Assembly: GCF_030160835.1 (NCBI RefSeq)
Contig: NZ_BSPC01000024.1
Coordinates: 124,001-188,000, forward strand
Direction of reading: 5' to 3'
Origin: Labrys miyagiensis
GTDB taxonomy: Bacteria > Pseudomonadota > Alphaproteobacteria > Rhizobiales > Labraceae
Length of the DNA: 64,000 bases
Shown piece after piece: positions 44,060 through 51,873 of the stretch. A program made the position numbers and the translations under genes. Position 1 is the stretch's first letter. The number at the start of each line of letters is the position of its first letter. The notes under the pieces were generated by a model. The model did no database searches. It saw only the letters and a list, made by a program, of their open reading frames with translations, and was not told the origin of the DNA.

Positions 44060-45816
44060 GCGATCCGCCCGGCGCCTCGCCCCTCCGGTGGCCCCGCCTC
44101 GCCTTCGACACGGTGCAGGCGAGGCTAGTCGCCTTCTTCCTGATCATCGCCATTCCCATCGGGGCCATCACCGTGGCCACCGCGGTGGTGACCTATCGGG
44201 GTGCCGTCAATGCCATCGCGGCGCGGCAGTCGGAGACGGCCGGCAATTTCGCCATCCGCATGCGCATCTGGTATGTCGGCGTCTTGCGGGGCCTGATCGT
44301 CTCGGCCAGGGAAGGTATCGCCCGCACCAGCGAAACGTCCTGCCAGACGGCCGGCAATGCGAGTGTGCGCGGTCTCGACGGCTACCAGGCCCTCCTGATC
44401 CTGGGCCCCGGCGGCCAATCCTGCCTCGTCTCCAGCGATCCGTCGCTGACACAGGCCGAGTTGTCGTCGGTGCTCGCCGTGCAGGCCAGCAAGAACCTCG
44501 CCAGGTCCAAGGCGGTTCTGGCCCCCGTCGAGGGGCGATATGATTCGATGATCATGGCCGGCAAGCGGAAGCTGATCGTCTATGCCCGGGAAAGGGCTGA
44601 TGCTGCCGGGCCGGACGGCGCGCGCCAGGACTGGGAGGCCCTGCTCGTCGTCGCGCCCGAAGCCCTCGACCGCGTCTTCAATCTGGGAGAAAGCGATCCC
44701 GATTTCATCACCGCACTGTCGACGGCCCAGGACGAGATCGTGTTTGCGCGCGGCCGTGCGGCGACGGACCGGGGGTGGTTGCCGCCCGATGGCGCTTTTC
44801 CCCTCCCGCGGCGACACTGGTCCGCCGTCAGTAGCGCGGGCGAGCGCCGGATCTATTACGCCTTGCCGGTCGGCGATCGCGACCTCTTCGTCATTTCGAG
44901 TTTCCGCGACAAGGATCTCCAGGCCGCGCGCTCGCAATTCGTCTTCCTCCTGCTGGCGCCCCTGCTGGCGCTGGTCCTGCTGCTGGCGGTGTTTGTCCGC
45001 GTGATGAACCGCCACCTCGTGCAATGGCTGAAGGGCATCGAATCGGCCTCGCGCGCCCGGCGCGTCTCGGGCTGGGGCCGCGTGGCGCTCAGCGAGGCCA
45101 TGCCCAGCGACATCCGCAATGTCGTGGTGGCCTTCAACGATATGGTGGGGGAACAGGAGAGCCGCGAGCACCACCTCCAGGACGCGCTCGCCGCCAACCA
45201 CGCCTTGACGCGTGAACTGCACCACCGGGTGAAGAACAATCTGCAGGTGGTGCAGAGCTATATCGGCCTGTCCAAGAATTCCTACAGCGGCGACGCACGC
45301 ATGGCCCTGTGCGAGGCCGAATGCCGCGTGCACGTGCTGTCGGCAGCCTATCGCGGCGCCCTGGCGGAAGGGGCGATGCGGCCTGTCGCCATCGATCCCT
45401 TCCTGCGCGACGTCATCGCCGCGGTGGCGAGGCTGCTGTGCCGGCCTGGCCAGGAGATCGGCATCAGGGGCCAGACGGATATCGCCTTGCCCGTCGACCG
45501 CGCCATCCCGCTCGGACTTCTGATCGTCGACCGGGCCTCGGCCATCCTCCATGAGGGGGCGGCTCTCCATCTGCGTATCGGCATCACCGATCGCGAGCAG
45601 GGCCGGTTTGAATTCGAGTTCGTGGCGGACAGGGCGGTGCGCCAGCCGCCGCAATCGCGCATCCTGGCCGGGCTGGTGATGCAGTTGGAAGCGACCGAGA
45701 CCACGCCGCGCGACAGCACGCATCTCGGCGCCTGGGGGCTGAACGCCAGGACCGACACCGCGGAGGCGAACGGCGAAGTGGAGCCGCAACTCGCCCTCGC
45801 GCCGGCGGCAAAGTAG
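44056..45816 (+). CDS. HisKA_2-type sensor kinase with degenerate ATP-binding domain
   Basis: 586 residues. A membrane helix (~25-47), a large periplasmic sensor (~50-295), a second helix (~297-318), a HAMP-like linker, and a dimerisation box RELHHRVKNNLQVVQSYIGL whose phospho-acceptor is His390. Downstream, the expected N-box (NELVTNA-type) reads IVDRASAILHEG and no GxGxGL-type G-boxes can be found, so autophosphorylation looks impaired. Encoded in the nepR-ecfG operon, it is well placed to act on PhyR; by analogy with PhyP of Sphingomonas it may be mainly a phosphatase. It starts with GTG overlapping ecfG. Confidence 0.85.
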   Translation: MSDPPGASPLRWPRLAFDTVQARLVAFFLIIAIPIGAITVATAVVTYRGAVNAIAARQSETAGNFAIRMRIWYVGVLRGLIVSAREGIARTSETSCQTAGNASVRGLDGYQALLILGPGGQSCLVSSDPSLTQAELSSVLAVQASKNLARSKAVLAPVEGRYDSMIMAGKRKLIVYARERADAAGPDGARQDWEALLVVAPEALDRVFNLGESDPDFITALSTAQDEIVFARGRAATDRGWLPPDGAFPLPRRHWSAVSSAGERRIYYALPVGDRDLFVISSFRDKDLQAARSQFVFLLLAPLLALVLLLAVFVRVMNRHLVQWLKGIESASRARRVSGWGRVALSEAMPSDIRNVVVAFNDMVGEQESREHHLQDALAANHALTRELHHRVKNNLQVVQSYIGLSKNSYSGDARMALCEAECRVHVLSAAYRGALAEGAMRPVAIDPFLRDVIAAVARLLCRPGQEIGIRGQTDIALPVDRAIPLGLLIVDRASAILHEGAALHLRIGITDREQGRFEFEFVADRAVRQPPQSRILAGLVMQLEATETTPRDSTHLGAWGLNARTDTAEANGEVEPQLALAPAAK

Positions 45817-45879
45817 GGGCCGCCTTCCGCCTCGCGGCGGATTTCCCGCCGGATGTGATGGCTTTCCGGCAGATTCCCG

Positions 45880-45904
45880 GGAACTTTCCGCAAATATGGC
45901 TGTT
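45880..45904 (+). promoter_or_regulatory. Candidate EcfG promoter for the transglutaminase operon
   Basis: GGAAC, 16 nt, TGTT: one mismatch. It ends 100 nt before the start codon. Confidence 0.45.
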
Positions 45905-46004
45905 CTCCTGCCATGAAATGCGGCGTCGGAGCTGAATTCAGCCGGCTGCCGCTTCAAAAGCCCTCATGAAAGGCTGCCCCAGCCCCGTCATCCGGAGTTC
46001 GACC

Positions 46005-46838
46005 ATGCATATCCGCTATGGCTATACCATCGAGATCGAGACGGCCCAGCCCACCACGCTCCTGACCGCGCTCGATGTCGAGGCGGCTCGCCGGCGCGAT
46101 ATCGTCTTCGAACATCCCTTTCTGGTGAGCGGCCCGGCAAGGGTCGACGGCTTCACCGATCCCTATGGCAATCGCTGCCGCCGCATCGCGATAGGAGCCG
46201 GCGTGACGCAATTGTCCTGCCATGGCGTCATCGCCGATAGTGGCCAACCGGATGTCTCGGCGCCGGACGCACCGCTGGTGCCCGTGGCCGCCCTGCCCAC
46301 CGATACGCTGCCCTTTCTGCTGGCCAGCCGCTATTGCGAGACGGACCTGCTCGCCCCCTTCGCCTGGTGGAAATTCGGTGGCATCGAGGGGGGATGGGCC
46401 AAGGTACAGGCCATCTGCGACTTCGTGCACGACCGCGTGACCTTCGGCTACGAGACTGCCCGCGCCACCCGTACGGCGATGGAGACCTTCGAGGAATGCG
46501 TGGGCGTGTGCCGGGATTTCACCCATCTGGCCGTCACGCTCTGCCGCTGCCTCAACATTCCCGCGCGCTACTGCAACGGCTATCTCGGCGATATCGGCGT
46601 GCCGCCTGATCCGGCGCCGATGGATTTCAATGCCTGGTTCGAAGCCTATCTCGGCGGGCGCTGGTACACGTTCGATGCCCGCCACAATGTGCCGCGCATC
46701 GGCCGCATCCTGGTGGCGCGCGGGCGCGACGCCATGGATATCCCGATGCTGCAATCCTTCGGCCCGCATATCCTGCGCCGTTTCGAGGTGACCACCGAGG
46801 AAGTTCCCGATTTCAACTACGCGGTTGCGGCTGAATAG
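46005..46838 (+). CDS. Transglutaminase-like cysteine protease family protein
   Basis: 277 residues. An N-terminal beta domain is followed by the papain-like core: catalytic Cys in ECVGVCRDFTHLA, His in FDARHNVPRIGR and a trailing Asp. HDRVTFGYE precedes the Cys as in the family. Probable peptidase or amide-bond hydrolase in the cytoplasm; substrate unknown. The ATG at 46005 has CGGAG 8 nt upstream. Three small genes follow within 11-35 nt of each other. Confidence 0.88.
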   Translation: MHIRYGYTIEIETAQPTTLLTALDVEAARRRDIVFEHPFLVSGPARVDGFTDPYGNRCRRIAIGAGVTQLSCHGVIADSGQPDVSAPDAPLVPVAALPTDTLPFLLASRYCETDLLAPFAWWKFGGIEGGWAKVQAICDFVHDRVTFGYETARATRTAMETFEECVGVCRDFTHLAVTLCRCLNIPARYCNGYLGDIGVPPDPAPMDFNAWFEAYLGGRWYTFDARHNVPRIGRILVARGRDAMDIPMLQSFGPHILRRFEVTTEEVPDFNYAVAAE

Positions 46839-46864
46839 GCCCCGCCTTTGCGGAGGACGCATCC

Positions 46865-47074
46865 ATGTCCACGAAACCTGGCAAGCGCGCCGACAAGGAA
46901 CTCGACAAGGCGCTCGACAGGTCCCTGGCCGAGAGTTTTCCGGCGAGCGATCCTGTTTCCCTCACCCGTGCCCCAAACCACGGGCACGCTTCCGAACGGC
47001 CGGCGGCGCGGGCCGATCGGAAGGCGCCCCTCGTTTCGACGAGTGCCGAGGGGCAGCCCGATAAGCGTAAATAG
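46865..47074 (+). CDS. Small charged protein with SLAESFPASDPVS motif
   Basis: 69 residues, strongly charged and lacking membrane segments. The ELDKALDRSLAESFPASDPV stretch recurs in short uncharacterised proteobacterial proteins; the C-terminal half is Arg/Ala-rich and likely disordered. GGAGG lies 8 nt before the ATG. Second gene of the transglutaminase unit. Confidence 0.75.
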   Translation: MSTKPGKRADKELDKALDRSLAESFPASDPVSLTRAPNHGHASERPAARADRKAPLVSTSAEGQPDKRK

Positions 47075-47085
47075 GGGAAGCGCCG

Positions 47086-47286
47086 ATGCCGACCGAACCC
47101 CAAGGGCCTGCACCTGGTCCCCTCGAATCGCCGACCCCCCTCGAGGTGCCGCAGCCCGTGCCGCCGGTCGGAATACCGGCGCCGACACCCGACACCATCT
47201 CGCCGGGCGAGCCACCGGGCATTCCGCCCGGCTCGCCGCAGGAGGAGCCGCAACCTCCCGATCCGCAACCGGACCGGGAGGAGTAG
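47086..47286 (+). CDS. Proline-rich small protein
   Basis: 66 residues, over 40% proline, built of PxxP-like and PGxP runs (TPLEVPQPVPPVGIPAP), with an acidic end PDREE. No signal peptide. GGGGAA precedes the ATG by 8 nt, supporting translation. It may be an extended spacer or scaffold; function unknown. Low-complexity composition leaves some doubt that it is a true gene. Confidence 0.55.
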   Translation: MPTEPQGPAPGPLESPTPLEVPQPVPPVGIPAPTPDTISPGEPPGIPPGSPQEEPQPPDPQPDREE

Positions 47287-47321
47287 AAGGAACACAATCC
47301 CAACCGCTCAGGGAGGCTGTC

Positions 47322-47600
47322 ATGGCAAAGACAATCAAGCCCTCGGACGATTTCTCAACCCACAAGCATTTCTATGAAGACTTTCTGCGACTGACGCTGA
47401 TCGTCATTTTTATGTTGCTTTCCCATGCCGTCGGCCTTGCTATCGGCGGGACTGCGCATATGTGGTTTACAGCAGCCCTCGGCATCGGCGCCTCTATCGT
47501 GGCGGCGATTGTGGGAGCGGCAATCAAGGGGCTCGACTGGAAGCCGGGCGCCGTGGTTCTCATCCTGCTTTTGCTGGTGCTGCTGATGGCAAATGCATGA
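47322..47600 (+). CDS. Small three-helix membrane protein, aa3-oxidase subunit IV-like N-terminus
   Basis: 92 residues. DDFSTHKHFYEDFLRLT resembles the start of bacterial aa3-type cytochrome oxidase subunit IV, followed by three hydrophobic helices (LIVIFMLLSHAVGLAIGG; WFTAALGIGASIVAAIVGAA; AVVLILLLLVLLMANA). GGGAGG lies 5 nt before the ATG. The subunit name is tentative, as the classic subunit has only one helix. Last gene of the unit. Confidence 0.65.
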   Translation: MAKTIKPSDDFSTHKHFYEDFLRLTLIVIFMLLSHAVGLAIGGTAHMWFTAALGIGASIVAAIVGAAIKGLDWKPGAVVLILLLLVLLMANA

Positions 47601-47608
47601 TTCCCTGT

Positions 47609-47707
47609 AGCGTTTTGCGATTTGACGGAACCTGCCAGAATCGCAAAGACGCGTCAAAACAGGGGGTTAGAGCAATGGGCGGTTGCGTGTAGACGCGCTT
47701 TGCTCTA
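47609..47707 (-). repeat. Two-hairpin dispersed repeat, copy 3 (inverted)
   Basis: The same element read on the minus strand: starts at tagagcaaagcgcg near 47707 and ends at gcaaaacgc near 47611. Its middle is partly rearranged. Confidence 0.75.
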
Positions 47708-47750
47708 GGGGAAGAACAAGGGCATTTTCGAATTCTTAGGAAATTGTAAC

Positions 47751-47775
47751 TGAACTTAGTGCCGATTGGCGCGTT
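47751..47775 (+). promoter_or_regulatory. Candidate EcfG promoter for a 45-residue membrane protein
   Basis: TGAAC, 16 nt, CGTTAT: one mismatch in the -35. It leaves a 50-nt leader. Confidence 0.5.
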
Positions 47776-47825
47776 ATCTATCCGGCAAACGATACTGATT
47801 TGAAGGAATATCAGGGGTACGTGAC

Positions 47826-47963
47826 ATGACGAATGACCTGCTTGCCATCTTCTCGACCTTGCTGGCCCTTGGCCTGTGCACCGTCTACGCGACGCGGACC
47901 CGAGAACTTGCCCGCGTCAGGGTTATCGCCAGGCGTTCCCGGCGGCTGCCGCCTCGCGGTTGA
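47826..47963 (+). CDS. 45-residue single-helix basic membrane protein
   Basis: ATG at 47826, stop at 47961. It begins MTNDLLAIFSTLLALGLCTV, one membrane helix, followed by a very basic tail ending RRSRRLPPRG. The inside-positive topology is clear. A CAGGGG site is 8 nt upstream and an EcfG-like promoter at 47751. No family recognised. Confidence 0.5.
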   Translation: MTNDLLAIFSTLLALGLCTVYATRTRELARVRVIARRSRRLPPRG

Positions 47964-48063
47964 GCTTCGCTCCCGCCGCACATCATCCATTCATCCATAG
48001 AGTAGTCGAGGGAGGAGCCGGTGTTCCTCCCTTTTTTGTACCTTTGGGGATTGTTAAAAAATA

Positions 48064-48133
48064 AGTGCTTCAAGCACGACGCTGCCGATTTCCCTTCCCC
48101 CCTGGGAAGATCCCGCGTCGTGCTTCAAGCACT
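48064..48133. repeat. 19-bp perfect inverted repeat agtgcttcaagcacgacgc
   Basis: Arms 48064-48082 and 48115-48133 with a 32-nt loop containing a further small ttccc/gggaa stem. Each arm contains its own gtgctt-c-aagcac palindrome. Preceded by a T-rich run; no T-tail after it. Confidence 0.8.
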
Positions 48134-49067
48134 GATTTCTCAACGATCCCCAGGCGTCAGACTCTCTTGCCTCCGCTGCTTTCCCACCACAACGCGCAAA
48201 CGCTCTCGTTCCCACGCCCTTTCCGGCTGGGTTGATGAGGAGACCGGGCGATGGCGGCTGCGGGGCAGCCGTGAAGGCATGATCATGGAAGATGCAGGCC
48301 GCACTGTCGGTGCAGGCCGCCATCGCCCCGTTCCGGCTGCCCGGCACGCTGACAAGGCGCGCAAGACCACCTGTTTTTTCCGCCTTATGAAGGCGGAGGC
48401 GAGCCGGGAGCGGATGGCACGGACCATCCGAACCTGAGCCAGCCGGCTCGGTGAAGGGGCTCAGCGCTGCAGTCCTGGCCGGACAGTGGCATGAGCCGTC
48501 TTCACCGCATCGGCGGGACGTGGGACGAAGGCGTTGCCGGGCTCAAGCCCGTCACGCTCCGTCCAGGGATCACAGGGCACTTCCATGGGGTGCCGATCCC
48601 GTCTGTCCCGCTCGTCACCCCTGGAGGCCGGCTTCGAAAGAAGCAGGACCGCCATACGCCTACCCGCTTGGACAGGCTGTCGGGGTGGATGGAGGCGTTC
48701 GGGGCCGGGTTGTACAGACGCCGGCCGCTGACGCCTCATTCCGTTAGGGAATAAAACACGGCAACGAACGAAAGTCAATAGTCGTTCTATGTTTGTCCAG
48801 AGAAATCAGGTGAAGGCCTTTATGGTCATCCCGTGCGCACTGCGCCACGCAATGGTGCGATGCAGACAGACCAAACAATTGCTTGGTCCGGGGATCGCGC
48901 GAAGAGAAGGCGCTTTTCGCGATCCCGGATCTGCGAAGCGGCATTGCATGCCGCATCGCGTCCGGGATGACCATAATAAGCGCTTCAGGCGGCGCGCCTC
49001 TTCTACTCCCTGAACACCGGCTTGCCGATTCACTTCTTTTTCAACGCCCCTCAGGCGTTCCAAAACT
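48134..49067. other. Non-coding stretch of about 0.9 kb
   Basis: No open frame here shows codon use or motifs of a real protein. It contains a 12-bp inverted repeat ggcgatggcggc at 48247-48258 / 48316-48327 with 57 nt between the arms, and the palindromic element at 48821-48975. It could hold a structured RNA or decayed mobile DNA. Confidence 0.5.
48821..48975. repeat. Palindromic element bounded by tatggtcatcccg
   Basis: Outer 13-bp arms 48821-48833 and 48963-48975, with inner gatcgcg / cgcgatc stem near 48893-48925. General layout like the RIME-type repeats but with a different sequence. Between the non-coding stretch and the hybrid kinase gene. Confidence 0.75.
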
Positions 49068-51053
49068 TCAGCCATCGATCGCGGCCCTGACCCGCCGCGA
49101 TAGCTGCTCCAGCGAGTAGGGCTTGTGCAGCGGCCGGCTGTCGGCTCCCTTGACCTGCACGTCTCCGTTCTCGTCGGGTGCGTAGCCGGTGGTGAAGAGC
49201 ACCTTGAGGTTCGGCACCCGCGCAAGGGCGAGGGAGGCGAGTTCGCCGCCGTTCATTTCCGGCATGACGAGATCGGTGAAGAGCAGGGTGATCGGCTGCC
49301 CGGCCGAGACGACATCGAGGGCTTCGCTGGCGGAGGCGGCCTCGACGACATTGTAGCCGAGGCCCTGCAGCGCCCCCACCGCCATGGCCCGCACCCTGTC
49401 CTCGTCCTCCACAACCAGCACGGTTTCATGAGACTGGCCGGGGACTGTCGCAAGCGGAGTGCGCAACTCGGGCTTCTGGCTCTCGACCCTCTCTGAGCGT
49501 GGCAGATAGAGGCGGATGGTGGTGCCGCTGCCGAGTGCGGTGTCGATGGTGACATGCCCGCCCGTCTGCCGCACGAAGCCGAAGACCTGGCTGAGCCCGA
49601 GCCCCGTGCCCTTGCCGACTCCCTTGGTGGTGAAGAAGGGATCGAAGGCGCGGGCGGCAACTTCGTCCGACATGCCGGTGCCGGTATCCGTGACGGCGAC
49701 GCTGAGATAAGGACCGGCGGGTATGCCGAACTCCTGCGCCAGGCGCCGCGGCAGCATCACATTGGCAGTCTCGATGCGCAGCTCGCCGCCATCGGGCATG
49801 GCGTCGCGCGCATTGACGGACATGTTGAGCAGGGCGTTTTCGAGCTGGCTCCTGTCTGTCTCCACTACCCAGCTGTCGGGCGCAAGCACCGTGGCGATGT
49901 GGATGTGCTCGCCCAAGGTGCGCGACAGGAGGTCGGTCATGTCGTGGATCATGGCGTCGGCGCTCACCGGCTCCACCGTCAGCGGCTGCTGGCGCGAAAA
50001 GCCGAGCAGGCGCCGGGTGAGGGCGGCCGCTCGTTCGGCGCCGTCCAGCGCGCCGTCGATATAGCGGTCGACATCCGTCTGCCCGCGCGCCAGCTTGCGC
50101 TTGAGCAGGGTCAGCCCACCGATGATCACCGCCAGCATGTTGTTGAAGTCATGCGCGATGCCGCCGGTAAGCTGGCCGAGCGCCTCCACCTTGTGCAGTT
50201 GGTGCAGGCTGTTCTCGGCCGCCACACGGGCGGCGACCTCGCTCTGGACGCGCTGCTCCAACGTCTCGTTGAGGTCGCGCAGCTTGTTCTCGACCTCGGT
50301 CTGCTTGGAGATGTCGGTGTTGGTGCCGAGCCAGCGGATGATGCGGCCGCTGTCATCCGTCACCGGTGCGACGCGGGTGAGGAAGGGCCTGAACAGGCCG
50401 TCCTTGCCGCGCAGGGGAAACACCATCTCGAAGGCCGTGCCTGTCTTCAGCGACTTGCGCCAGCGCCTGATCACGGCGGGCAGCACCGTGCGGTCATGCA
50501 CGGAGCGCCAGCCCCAGCCCCTCATCTGTTCTTGCGTACGGCCCGTATAATCATACCAGCGCTTGTTGTACCAGTAGATGCCACCATGGGCGGCGGCCAT
50601 CCAGCACAGGGTCGGGATGTTCTCGGCCAGGGTGCGGAAATTGGCTTCGCTCTCGCGCAGCGCCATCTCCGCCGCACGGATCCGCAGCAGTGCCCGCACG
50701 GAGGCAACCAGCTCGGCCGGTTCGCAGGGCTGCGCCAGATAGGAGTCAGCGCCCGCCTCCAGGCCACGCGTGCGGTCACGCCCCGAGACGAAAGAGGCGG
50801 AGGTCTGCACGACCAGCGTCTCAGGGTAATCCTGCTTGATGATGCGGCAGACATCGAAACCGCTCATGTCGGGCAGCTTGACGTCGAGCAGCACCAAGGT
50901 GGGCCGCCTTTCCTTGACGAGCACCAGGGTTTCGAAGCCGGATGCCGCCTCGATCACCTCGAATTCCGCAGCGCGGCCGAGGGCCCGACTCTTGGCGTGG
51001 CGCGCGGCCCCGTTACCATCGGCGTTGAGAATGAGATTCGTGCGGCGGGGCAT
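49068..51053 (-). CDS. Hybrid histidine kinase, REC-PAS-HisKA-HATPase-REC
   Basis: 661 residues, cytoplasmic. N-terminal receiver (LVLLDVKLPDMSGFD), PAS (NFRTLAENIPTLCWMAA to TDISKQ), a coiled segment, phospho-His in TGGIAHDFNNMLAVI, complete ATPase boxes (MSVNARDAMPDGG, VTDTGTGM, GKGTGLGLSQVFGF) and a C-terminal receiver (LLFTDLVMPEMNG, FTTGYAPDE). Two receivers on one kinase suggest integration of another signal, possibly from the single-domain regulators nearby. Signal and target are unknown. No ribosome site is obvious at the ATG. Confidence 0.92.
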   Translation of the reverse strand: MPRRTNLILNADGNGAARHAKSRALGRAAEFEVIEAASGFETLVLVKERRPTLVLLDVKLPDMSGFDVCRIIKQDYPETLVVQTSASFVSGRDRTRGLEAGADSYLAQPCEPAELVASVRALLRIRAAEMALRESEANFRTLAENIPTLCWMAAAHGGIYWYNKRWYDYTGRTQEQMRGWGWRSVHDRTVLPAVIRRWRKSLKTGTAFEMVFPLRGKDGLFRPFLTRVAPVTDDSGRIIRWLGTNTDISKQTEVENKLRDLNETLEQRVQSEVAARVAAENSLHQLHKVEALGQLTGGIAHDFNNMLAVIIGGLTLLKRKLARGQTDVDRYIDGALDGAERAAALTRRLLGFSRQQPLTVEPVSADAMIHDMTDLLSRTLGEHIHIATVLAPDSWVVETDRSQLENALLNMSVNARDAMPDGGELRIETANVMLPRRLAQEFGIPAGPYLSVAVTDTGTGMSDEVAARAFDPFFTTKGVGKGTGLGLSQVFGFVRQTGGHVTIDTALGSGTTIRLYLPRSERVESQKPELRTPLATVPGQSHETVLVVEDEDRVRAMAVGALQGLGYNVVEAASASEALDVVSAGQPITLLFTDLVMPEMNGGELASLALARVPNLKVLFTTGYAPDENGDVQVKGADSRPLHKPYSLEQLSRRVRAAIDG

Positions 51054-51217
51054 CGCGATGCACCATCAGCTGAGCCGCAGGTGCCTGGGAAGGTCGGTGC
51101 ATACCGCTCCGTTCCGCAAGCAGGACCAAGTCACCTTGGGGACTATCCACACCACGGGCATTACACAGTGAGTCATTATTCCCGAAATCGGGACCGCTGG
51201 AAAGGCCGGTCTTCCCA

Positions 51218-51250
51218 AACGAAACCCCGGATGCGCCGTCGCATCCGGGG
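51218..51250 (-). terminator. Terminator after csbD
   Basis: Perfect 11-bp stem ccccggatgcg / complement (51225-51235, 51240-51250) with a 4-nt loop. On the minus strand it is followed by tttcgttt. Confidence 0.8.
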
Positions 51251-51303
51251 ATAAGATTGAGGCTCACCGGCATTGCCGGCCAGACCCATCGATCGGGCCG
51301 GCC

Positions 51304-51510
51304 TCAGTGCCATTGCTGGCGGCTATACCAGCTCTCCACTTCCGCCTTCGCCTTGTCCTTGGCGATGCCATAGCGTTCCTGGATCTTGCCTTCGAGCTGG
51401 TCCTGCTTGCCTTCGACGACATCGAGGTCATCTTCGGTGAGCTTGCCCCATTGCTCCTTCACCTTGCCCTTGACCTGCTTCCAATTGCCTTCGACACGGT
51501 TCCAATCCAT
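51304..51510 (-). CDS. CsbD-family stress protein
   Basis: 68 residues of the CsbD family: MDWNRVEGNWKQVKGKVKEQ, then WGKLTEDDLDVVEGKQDQLE and GKIQERYG. Small, highly charged, helical and usually among the most induced general-stress proteins. GGAG lies 6-8 nt before the ATG. A perfect EcfG promoter precedes it and a clean terminator follows, so it is a single-gene unit. Confidence 0.95.
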   Translation of the reverse strand: MDWNRVEGNWKQVKGKVKEQWGKLTEDDLDVVEGKQDQLEGKIQERYGIAKDKAKAEVESWYSRQQWH

Positions 51511-51541
51511 GGGAATCTCCTTGATGGTGGGATGTCGGGAA

Positions 51542-51566
51542 AACGTCCGGTCGCGGATAAGGTTCC
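51542..51566 (-). promoter_or_regulatory. sigmaEcfG-type promoter of csbD
   Basis: Minus strand GGAAC, 16 nt, CGTTTT: perfect consensus, 31 nt before the start codon. Confidence 0.82.
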
Positions 51567-51655
51567 GGCAGTGGAGCAGGGATTTTCCGCAGTGCGGGAT
51601 CGAAGGAGCAGCGCGACTTCGACCTTTTTGGCATTACCGGGCTGGTATCGGTATA

Positions 51656-51759
51656 CTAGAGCAAAGCGCATTTAAGCGTAAACACTGCCTTGCTCTGACT
51701 CTCTGTTTCGACGCGTCTTTGCGATTCCTGCCGATTCCGTTAAATCGCAAAACGCTTTA
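51656..51759 (+). repeat. Two-hairpin dispersed repeat, copy 4
   Basis: ctagagcaaagcgc to gcaaaacgctttag, same layout as copy 2. It carries a small insertion (cctgccga) in the second hairpin that copy 1 shares in part. It lies upstream of treY. Confidence 0.8.
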
Positions 51760-51873
51760 GCAAACGTCCTGGCCGGTGGACGGCATCTGGGTGCTCGGGC
51801 CGCTTCTGTGGCACGAGGCAACCTTTCGCCGCTCCGCTGGTTTTCCTCCGACTGGATCCGACAAGGACGCCTC

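Noticed and set aside
48021-48437. 138-codon plus-strand frame in the non-coding kilobase
   Set aside because: Runs through a 19-bp inverted repeat, has no ribosome site or protein-like composition.
49554-51254. A 566-codon plus-strand open frame opposite the hybrid kinase
   Set aside because: No motifs; kinase boxes on the other strand are complete.
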